NCBI RefSeq assembly: GCF_910591885.1
Contig: NC_063276.1
Coordinates: 6,448,001-6,512,000, forward strand
Direction of reading: 5' to 3'
Source: Bombus terrestris
Lineage: Eukaryota; Arthropoda; Insecta; Hymenoptera; Apidae
DNA length: 64,000 bases
The number at the start of each line of letters is the position of its first letter. Position 1 is the stretch's first letter. Positions 51,157 to 61,250 of this stretch are shown here, piece by piece. Made by a program: the position numbers and the translations under genes. The notes under the pieces are model-generated. The model was not told the origin of the DNA. It was given only the letters and a program-made list of their open reading frames with translations, and searched no databases.

Positions 51157-51320
51157 TAGATCGCGGATTGTGCATTTTTAAATATCTATGAATGCAATTA
51201 AAGAAATAGGACATAAATAGAAACTTGTTTCATCTATTTTATGTACTTTTACATACTCTATGTACTTTACCAATTATGCACTTTTGAATTTTCCAAAAAT
51301 CCATAAATATCCGTAGTCCA
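51157..51320. mobile_element. Short inverted-repeat element, family copy B (164 bp)
   Basis: It begins TAGATCGCGGAT, identical over 12 bases to the right end of copy A read in reverse complement. Its own right end in reverse complement reads TGGACTACGGATATTTATGG, a diverged inverted repeat. Interior blocks follow copy A in the same order: ATGAATGCAATTAAAGAAAT near the left and TATGCACTTTTG then CCATAAATATCCG near the right. No reading frame and no clear target duplication were found. Confidence 0.47.
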
Positions 51321-52239
51321 ACAAATGTCTTGCAAGTCGCGTATCATCCGAGTTGCAAGGGAAAGCGGAATTTCTTTGAAAAAACAGCAATAATTGTCCA
51401 AACCGTGTCATAAATCATGCAACCCTTAACGATTCATATTTAGATGCTTGTGTTTGAATCCTTCGTCAAAGTCATCCTGTATCTTGTTGAAGATTACGCT
51501 GTGGCAAAATCATTGGCCTCTTGTGCATCGCGTTACAATCGTGCCCTCTGCTGTGAATCGAGGCATTGGCGGAAGAAAACAGGTTTTCCCAGGCGACGCT
51601 GGGTTTCGTAGGCAACAAAGCCACATACACGGGCGTCGCGTAATTGTTCGGGAGAGAACGTGGCGTCGCTTGTTCGTGCTTGATTTATTTGACTTCCGCG
51701 CTCGAACGGGAGCGCTCGGTCAGAGCACAAAGCTCTTCCAGATGAGCTCGAGCTACTTTCATTTCAATCGACGGCCTCGTTAATTTGCGATCGCGAGCTT
51801 CAACGCTCGGCTATCGATATTAAAGCTCTTCTCCAAACCACGACAAAAGTTGTGACGTGTGAACGCCACGCCACCAATCGACGACTTTATTAATTAACTA
51901 CGTTTTCACGAGCGAATGTGCCACGCAGCCCCATTGTTCGACAACGTTTGATTGATTAGACGTGTCGAAGATAACTGGATTACTAAATCGTGGAATATTT
52001 ACGCGTCTAATGGAATCCGACGATATCGATCGTTAATCGAATTGAAATGTTTTTTTGATTAGGGTTTCTTTGCCAGGGGGTTTAAAGTGAGGGAAATAAA
52101 TCGCCACAGGACTACAGACGGCGTACAGAATATTCATTGGTAATTTTGCCAGGTTTTCGAATAATTTCCGAAGCAATCAACGAGGAGCCGTTTTACAATT
52201 GGGAACCTCGTCGGGGATGAAATCGTTCTCCGCTCGATA

Positions 52240-52400
52240 TAATTTATTTGATCATTAAAGCGATTGTAGAAGTTGTCTTCCTGGCCGGTGCATTATCGTG
52301 CCGGCTGTATCGAAGGACGATAATTAATTGAGTTCGATTTTAATCTCCCGCCATAAATGGATTAGCGGTGCTTCATTTGTTACGGTAAATAAATTTTTCA
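52240..52400. promoter_or_regulatory. Enhancer-like stretch with K50 homeodomain sites
   Basis: TAATTAATT (52321-52329), TAATCT (52341-52346) and GGATTA (52359-52364) lie within 45 bases. The last two are Bicoid/Otx-type K50 sites about 18 bp apart. A short inverted pair GCCGG/CCGGC (52284-52288, 52301-52305) is just upstream. No promoter or exon is adjacent. Confidence 0.25.
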
Positions 52401-54089
52401 CCCTGCTTGTAATAAATAAACGCTCGATGCGTGAACGCGCCAGCATGAAATGCAATAACGACCGGTTCGTTGTTCGTTACCTATTCGCGGTGTAGAATAA
52501 TCCAATGGTAGACATTTTCAATTAAAAATTTCGAGATATTTACGAGCGTGAATTTTCATATGCTCGAGACTTTCCCCTAAAATTCGTTAATCCCGAAAGT
52601 TTCGAATAAAATCCAACGCTGTCGACGCATCCGAGCGAAATGTGGAACGTTTGAAAAAGGGGAAGTTCCGCGTACGCAATAAAAATCGTACGATTCGAAG
52701 AAATCACAAACGCGGAGCACGCAATCCTTGGGTCGTGATTGCAACGCAAACTTCGCCCGGAGAAACTTCGTTTATCGTTAGGAGAAACATCAATACAGTT
52801 CAGACCGAGTACTTTACTCGTCCAACAGCTTTGTTTTCCATCGTCTAGCTTCGGCGAATGGTAGACGGAGAACGAAACAAAGGGGCCAATAACAATCCTT
52901 CTTAAAAGTTTGCGAGACGCGAACCTGGCGTCCAGCGACACGTTCAAAGTTTTCGGGGTTACGGATGCGTGTTAATTGTCGTTCGTCTGACTGGCTCTCA
53001 ACTTCGAAGCCTTCCTCAAAGAACACGAAACTCGGCTGCAAACTCACGCCAATTACCTAAAGTCTCGGTCAAAAGGTGTTTCTCTCTATAGATGACCGCG
53101 AGTCCCTTCCATTGCGGTTCTCTGTACATTCTAGTATAATAATGAACTTTCGTCTATGCCCGTTCACCTCCTACTCACTGAATTGCAGATATTAAACGCG
53201 ACCAATTTCGCGATTTTATATGACCTTCGTTTTCCTCCGGCTTCTACCGAGTGAAAAATAAAATTGTGAAAATTTTGTAGTTTCAAGCTTTGTAGTTTCG
53301 GATGAAACGAAATCTGTTAAGGTATTATTTTCATCGAAATATTCCTGACTTGATCGCTTTGAAGGGATTAAAAAGAATTTTATTTTTCAAGTAGAATTGA
53401 ACGTTTCGTTCTTTTTTCAAAGGATATAAAAGAAATCGTTTTGAAACGACCATTTCAGTTCGGATATATATTCCGCTATATTCTTTGTCGCTTGAATAAA
53501 ATTTAAAAAAAATTGTAATTTTGAAAAGAGCAAAGGGATCTTTGTTTTTTCAGAGAATAGAAAAGCAATCGTTTTGATTATTTTGGTTTAAGTCGAAAAA
53601 ATAGAATCGCTAGTTCGATTTCAAAAGAAATAATCGAACAAAGGGAACGAACAGGAACCGATGGTTACAGAGAGGATAAATTCTGGCTCGTACAAATGGA
53701 TCGTTCCACATCATTTACCGAATTCCATATTACACAACATAATGTCGATGCCTTGGCTGGATATGCCACGGCGTGAGTATCCAATACATGTCTACGCTTG
53801 AGTTACCATCCAATTTTACTGTGAGTAGAATATCGACATTATTTATCGCTATGTGGTGTACTTAGAACCGATCCTTTGTGGAGTGATGGACGCCACACCA
53901 TAACCACGTACGATCGATCGCCAAACACCTTTGCGAATCGAATCATGTTCGACGATTAATCGTGTCATTGAGAAGACAGTAATTTGTAAATTTTCGATTT
54001 CATTGCTTTTACCTCAGAATTTCTATCAAATTCAAAATAATTCCTATCACGATAAAGACAGAAGACAAGTATCTATACGTATCGAAGAT

Positions 54090-54147
54090 ATTTTCTATTT
54101 AAAATGATTCTATTTAATTTCTATTATTTTCTATTTAAAATGATTCT
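54090..54147 (+). repeat. 22-bp tandem duplication, period 36
   Basis: A 22-bp word beginning ATTTTCTATTTAAAATG and ending ATTCT occurs exactly at 54090-54111 and 54126-54147, separated by 14 AT-rich bases. It is a simple local duplication. Confidence 0.88.
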
Positions 54148-57100
54148 CTAGATTAACTTATAAAATTTTCTTTTTCCAAGAGGAAATATCTCGTTTATAT
54201 AAATTTCGTTAATAATTATTTCCGTGAATTTTATAAATCGGAATTTATGTCATATAGAATCGAACAAAATTAAGAAATTCATATTACGTGGAATTAAAAT
54301 TCTGATTTATCAGTGCTCTGAATTTAGATGTGCAATCTATGCAAATGATTTTGTGTGAAAATCGATTAATATTTTTATAAATTTCAGGGCTGTTCTCGCC
54401 TCTAAATGTGAACGAGTACCGATAAAAGAGATACATGCGTGGGATATTTTGGCTGCTCCATGAATCTCTTAATTTTTGTCAAAATTGGCCTGTCACTCCT
54501 AGGGGATATGCCTTATAAAATATATCGAATTTTCAGCTTTCTGTATAAATATTGTTAACATTTTCTATTGGAAATTAAATCCACGAACATTGTGCAAGCT
54601 AACAACGTCCAATGGGAAAAAAATAGTTTTCATCAAAATGGGTGGGACAACCTTTCATTTTTCAGCAGTTAAACGAGTTTTGCAAAATTTTCATGTGTCG
54701 TTCGATTCCCTCCATTCAATAACTCAATGAAATTCCACGTTATCATTGAATCGACATTTTTCTGATGCAATTTTGTTTCCCATCTCTTTACCGCGGATCT
54801 TACAAGAGATTCTCGGTTACACGTCCGCCGCAAAAGTCGGCCGATTATGCTGTCTCGAGCGAATCCCCGCAGCTTCGGATATAGCGATAATCCGACGACT
54901 TAATCAGATTTTCGGTAATCGAATTATAGAGTCGGCGAGAAGGAAGATTAATCGAATGATTCATAGAAGCTGCGAGCGTTCATCGCGAACTGATTCTCCC
55001 CCTATCCGCTCTATGACCTGCTGGTTCGAGCCGTAATAATCGTCGAAATGAATTCTCGCGGAGTTTGGTTACGTGGATTCTTGCATCGGCATTAAGAATT
55101 CCGTAGGAAATTTTAGGTCACTCCTAGATTACGTATTTATCGACCAGAGTTCGAAGGTACTGCAACGAACAAATTTCCATTTGTGCGAGTTTTTCGAGCG
55201 AAGCTTCGTTCCTCTTAATGACATCCCGCTGATTCGAGAGAAGTCACGGAGAAGTATGATCTTCTACAACATCGAAAACGTCGTAAATGTCATAGAATAT
55301 TCATAAAATTGGAAGACGTTCTAAAATCTTGGCTCGTTTTTCGTCGTAATTATCGAGAGGAAGAAACTCAAATTGCGAAGAAGTAATACATCCATAGTTC
55401 CACGGAGTGGCTTTCGTATTACGGAAACAGGACGAGTCACACGATAGCGTTTAACCGACTGTAAACCTTCGAAGTGTAATGTCTATCCGAAAGATAACAA
55501 CGATCTTTCGAGGTTTTGGTTTGGGTTAGGTTAACCAACCGTTGGCCTCGCGCCAGAAACAAGAAAGCGCCAGGAAAGAATTTACTTCGATTTAAACTCT
55601 TGGCATATTTTACATCCACCGGCAACTATTTTCAATCGTGAAATACTTAATTGCGGACAAGTTAATTATTCGTCATTCTATTTTTATCGTTTGCTCGAAC
55701 GAGTTCCGTTTCGACGCTTATTTTTATCATTGTCCGATGTTGGTACTATCTTCTGTACGGAGTACACGTGATTTAGAATTCACCGGCGGGCCAGACTGGT
55801 ACACGGGCAAACAACGCCAAGTAAGGGCTTGTTCGGCGCTTTTTAACGCGTATGAATACTTATAACGAAGCACGAAATTGCTGTGTTCGCACGTGACGCT
55901 TCCCCCAGGTTCAACAAGGGGTTTCCGAAGTTGCGCGATTTTGCATAACTCTGTTAAGCAAATGACCAGAATAATAACTCGCTGCCAGGCATATGTGACA
56001 GTCGCGGGGGTGAGCGCGAGAGAGGGCGAACCAAACGAAACTCGGTTTCGCAGTTTACACGGTGATAGCGGAATAATTGTGGCCGGATGAACGTCTACGT
56101 GCAACTTTCCTACCATAGCCCTCATTCGCCACGTCCCTGCTCCGCCCCCTCCTTCCCGATGAAACTGCTTTACGAATCAGTAGTAATCGAACGAGTTGAG
56201 CGAGTTGCGTGCAAGCGAGTAGCGAGCTCTTGTTTGAACTATCAATCGGCCAGCTGGCGTTCCCCAGTTATGCAACAAGATCAATTTGCCTCTGACGAGA
56301 AGAGCAGTTACAGACCGCGACGTAAAGCGAATTTAAAACGGCGGATACAGGGGTGGCGGAGTTTTATAGACAGCCACGAGGCACGCGAGATCCTCGACGT
56401 GTAAAAGCATGGAAAATGAGTGAAATGTGCGAACCGTGAAAGATGTTAGAGATACGGAAGTGCAAAAAGATGTGGTAAGAACGTGGAGTTTTTACAAGGT
56501 GTTTGGAAGCGTGGAAAGCATAACAAGGATGTACGTAGCGCGTCTGGTCGTGCAGATGTGTCGAGGAACGCGAAGTAACGCGAACAAGTATGGAAAGTAT
56601 GAAACCGTGATAAACGTTACACGTAGGGTACAAAATGGAGAAGAGTTTTGGAAATTCGAGTTTGGTCGAGAGATAAGTACAAAGCCGATACTTATTGTGA
56701 ATACTGTACGTATACGAAAACGTCGACCAATGGACTGTGTCGCGTTCATTAAAATGTGTTTATGAAATTCAATTAGTTGGAATAACGACGACAGTAAAGC
56801 AGTCGTGAGACGAACGCTCTCACGGTTTTAAAATTCATCTCGCGAAATATTTATCGAAGCGAGAAACGTTCCAAGTGCGCAAATTAATAAAGCGTGTTGT
56901 CGATGGAACACTTTACGATTTCCTTCGATCTCGTTGATATCTGAAAATTATTTTAAATTATCGACTGACATCGATCACGCTACTGTAAAAACAGATCGGC
57001 ATGAATAAAAAAAATACCATCTACTTTGTCATATTTATACGATGCTCTGAGTAGCTATTCCTGTTTATAGAGTTCAATAAATATTGATGGATCGCTTGTG

Positions 57101-57624
57101 CAATTTTCCTTTAGAAACGTCGAATATTATACAAACCCCCACAGTGAACGGGTCAATAAAATAAACCATTGGACTTGTACTATTTGCCAACGGCGTTTTA
57201 CAATTGCAACGTACCGAACCAATTATATCGCGGAAAGGGACCGAACTATTTTCTACCTGCTCTATTACGCGACAGTTTCCATTGTCAGTGGAAATGTTTG
57301 ATCCATTCTACTGACCTATATGTAGAGATTCAAATAGAAACACGCAAAATGATTGCTGTTTTAATTTCCGCCTACGAAAATTTTACTTCCAAATCCAGTG
57401 ATAGTTATCCTGTAACTGAATGAATTTCTTGATACGATGCATATACAGAATGTTTCGCTCACATTGAATTTTCTCCTTCTACTGGTTGAACTTTCTATTT
57501 CAATTTATATTGTTTTTTATAAAACAATATGTGAAAAAATGTCGACGATATTGGAATGACTTTTAAAACCTGGGTAGAAAACTATTTCACCTATTAAATA
57601 TTATAACGTGTATTGTCTTTTGAA

Positions 57625-57705
57625 TATTCTGTATATTTTCCCGTATTACGTGTATTCTGTGCATTTTTGTAGCTTCAAGTTTCCCATAAATGCGTAAAAC
57701 TCTGT
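57625..57705. mobile_element. Partial relative of the copy A/B element
   Basis: Positions 57658-57698 align without gaps to 37824-37864 of copy A with about 35 of 41 bases identical, including TGTGCATTTTTG and CATAAATGCGT. The terminal CCGCG of copy A is replaced by unrelated sequence, and no left inverted repeat could be found, so this is a decayed or truncated member. Confidence 0.42.
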
Positions 57706-60599
57706 AACCCAATCGTTAGATCTCATATTCGTTTATCCTAGTTGCGGAGATAATTTAGGCGATCAGTTTAGCAACGCGGATAATTTGGGCGACTAATTTA
57801 AGTTAGACACTCTATTATATATTCGACAATATAAAAAGCCGAAGCTAATTTTTCCATGGTTTAAATTTTCATTAAACTAGAACGAAACATCAGCACGAGT
57901 GGAGGCATAAATATTGATTAATTTGCGACCTCGCGAGCGAAGTTGCAACATTCATCCAGTTTAATCACGACAGTATTGAAGTTCGCAGAGTAGGTATTAT
58001 TGCTGCTTTTGCGAGTTTTCGTTGGCCAGCTTTCAAAGACAGCATGGCGCCAGAAAACTCGTCGAAACTTTCGATGCTTGATCAGAAAGAAAACTTTTTA
58101 TCGTACATGGCTGGCGAATAACTTAAGAGGAAGAAATATCGCGGGAATGGGAATTCCTGTGGATGACGAGCGATATAGAACCGAACGAATGTTTATGCCA
58201 AAGTACGGTTTGCGAGCGAAAAGCGATTTGGAGAGTGCAAGAGTAGATTTGGATGCATGATGCCACGTGGAATGGCTGCGCGTGACAAGAATATTTATTA
58301 TGCGTATGGAATTTTAAAAACTAAGAGAATTCTGTTTGAGTCGTTGAAGGATCGAGAGAAGCACTTGGAAGTCCAAATAGATAATACCTCTAGGATAGAG
58401 ATAGTTTCTCTTCTTAACTAACAGTAATAGTTATTATTGTTTAGTTTTTATCTCAGCAAGGTTAACAGTGGGGCCAATGAGTCAGTCAAAATGCTTATTA
58501 TTGAATTTTTATGTCATGCGTTTTTGTTTTGTTGTTTCAATTCCAATTCATCGTGTATAGCATATTTAACTACATGTTAAAGGTCGATAGTTGCAGTGTC
58601 AAATATAGTTACATTTGTTTTATTTCATATGTAACGAGTAATCTGCTTGTAATCTAACATTCCTACAATATCTGGAGCCATATTGAACATGATGAATTAT
58701 CTGTGGTCTTGTTCAAGGAAGGAGCTGTTCGTCTTCAATCTACGAACAATTCGATTCCATGCTTAGTGAAACACGTTAAACGTATGCGTCTGAAAATCAT
58801 GGAGATTAGAAGCAAGTCAAACAGCGGAGCAACTTGAAATCAAATGGTATGCTACATACTTCTCTGCTATCTGGAGAGAAGTGTCCCTTCCAAAGGAATC
58901 TTTGACGCGTTTTCCGCGACTAGTGGAAATGCGCGATTTCTCCGTGGAAAATCCGGTCGATATGCATCGTTCGTTCACCGTAATCTAGCTGCTGCTACGA
59001 CTTTCAGAAGTTACCAGGAAGGGGATTTCTCGTCATCGGGACAGATTCCAAGTTACAACTCCGTTTAATTGCTCGATTCCTTAGACTGCGATTATAAGTC
59101 CCATCCACGATCCTTCGCCCCGAAACTTTCATCCAGATTTGAAACGGAGAATGCGTATCATCGTTTCCATCGTTTTACTCCCTTTTTCTCCCCTTTCTTT
59201 CCACAATTCGTTCCTGGAGATCTCTAGGCTCGGAATTCAATCTAATTAAGCATTCGTATTTTAACGAATTCGAGATTTAACGCATCGTTGCAACACAATG
59301 ACTCAAGTGAAGCGAGGATCGAGTGAAAAGCTTTCTTCGGTGTTTTGTCGGCAGTATTGAAGTAACAATAGTTATCCGAGCACTTTCTCTGCGATATCTG
59401 GTTCTAATATCCAACAATTTTATCATTCTACTTTCGATATTCTGATATCGTACTATCATGCTATTCTACCATTTTACTTCTACGCTTTTAAACATTTTAA
59501 GCTTCTGAAATTGCAAAATTTGTTAGTTTCGAAATTCTAAAATCCTGTTGTCCCATGCAATCTCTTAATGTAGAAATAATTTTGACACATTCAAAACAAT
59601 ATGCAAACATTTAACAATCATCATTGCCCTTTCTAGTTTTCGGCGGTAATTAAATTTTGCTTCTGTTAACGCTCTCTAAAGCATCCTGAAGGAGAAAGAC
59701 GAAATCATCGCACAATGCAACGAAGCTACGAAAGAAACATTAACCTTTGGCGTTACACTTTGTTTGAACGTTTAATTAATGACGCTTTCCGCTTATTCTC
59801 TGAATCGTTCTTCTCGCTGAACAAAGAAGCTGCAAACGAAGACGAACGTCTTCAGCTTGACAATTACTGCATTATGCACAGCCGACGAACAAGGGAAAGA
59901 CGAATACGCACCTTTCAATCTGCTCCGTCTTTCGTCACGAATAATTCTAAGTTTCATAGCAAACAATTTCAATAGCCGATTGGATCGTGAAATCGATTAA
60001 ATATCATTCGTATAGGACGAACATTTCTCGATTATTTTCAAGTCCAAACACCTCAGGCAATATTCGGATTGTTAAATGTTTGATTAAATTCTTCATTCGT
60101 GAACTGCGGCAAATGTGACAGAAACAGAGAATGATCTACGCTCTATAGTTAACTCAAAGGCAGCGCCGTTAACCACATACATTTTCAGTTTACAGATTAC
60201 ACATAGCTGTCTATTTTCTAATACAGAAACGACTGTACAAATAGTGAAATATTTGCCAGATGAAATTTCTCTAATTTCTTTATATTTTTTACTTTTCATA
60301 TGAGAACAACTCTCAATCCCGATATCTTGACAACGAATCGTATATTTCTGGAATTTTCCTTTTATTAAATTTGGTTATACTGTTCGTTCCACAAATATTT
60401 ATATCGAAAATATGGATTTTTCGAAAGTATTGGTCATCACGTTGAACATGATAGAAACAAAATTTCAAAATGTTTCTCATAACATAATAATATATTCGCA
60501 GAAGGGTTCCTAGAAAGCGTTTTAATACTTTCATCAACTACCGCACTTTAAAGTTGAAATCGTTGGTTGGAAACCATCAGCCTCTGTTAGAGGGTAGAA
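57706..60599. other. No gene recognised
   Basis: Mixed sequence with short frames only. Confidence 0.6.
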
Positions 60600-61250
60600 T
60601 CCTGACGAGCGTGGAATCAGCCCGATCATCGATTCAGGCAAACAACCCTCGTGCCGATACAATTAGTTATCGGTGAAGTAGGCGGCATAAAGGGTAGGAA
60701 GCGTGGATGCGCGAAGGGAAGGCTGAATTCCAACCAGGCGTTTCTTATCCGATGAACAGTCCCGATGGAGTGTGAAGTCGCTTGTTCGCAGACGCGTCGA
60801 GCGTCCCTTCCTGGTCGTTCGCACTTTAACGAACCGAGACCTGGTATTACGAGCGTGGAAAGTCCAGGTAGTGTGCATGCAGCGGTGCAGGTAGGTATGC
60901 GTCAGAGCTTGGCCTACATGTCGAGGTCGGGCCGCTCATTATAGCAACCCCTTGTGTCGCCGTAGCTGGGTGGTCTGCCTATATCATTCCACCGCGGCAA
61001 GTACAATGTACACGATTCTAACATGGGCTCGTTCCACTTTTGCCCTGGTCTGGGCCAAATATCCACACGCGAAACATACCCGCCAACATTCTGGGAAATT
61101 TGTTGACCGACACTTGCTGCTGCTGACGAAGATGCTATACCGCACTGCATCTTTCACATCATCTTCCACGCATCTCATATTTTTCTGCGTTTCTTGTTCC
61201 TCGCTCTTGAAGACTTCTTACGTTGATAAGTGAAAATGTCTTAAAGATAA
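60600..61250. other. CpG-rich block with donor site and several overlapping open frames
   Basis: The + strand carries GGTGCAG|GTAGGT (GT at 60891), a good donor, after a CpG-rich stretch containing CATAAAG (60688 region). Between 60914 and 61233, four frames over both strands are open at once: minus 60914-61150 (78 codons, ending in ERPDLDM), minus 60984-61178 (64 codons, cysteine-containing), and plus 60952-61233 (93 codons). None has a recognised domain, and they cannot all be coding. It is either a small conserved exon in one of them or chance in GC-richer DNA. Confidence 0.2.

Larger units (their letters stand above)
51321..57624. other. No gene recognised; CpG-rich 56080-56400
   Basis: A TACAGGATGAC-type word (reverse strand) ends at 51482. 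CCGCCCC (56142-56148) lies about 30 bases before TCAGTA (56177-56182), a weak promoter-like pairing on the + strand. Two successive plus frames (56087-56404, 56427-56765) have no domains. Confidence 0.5.

Noticed and set aside
55515..55530. GGGTTAGGTTAACC, resembling the insect telomere unit TTAGG
   Set aside because: Single unit only, no array.
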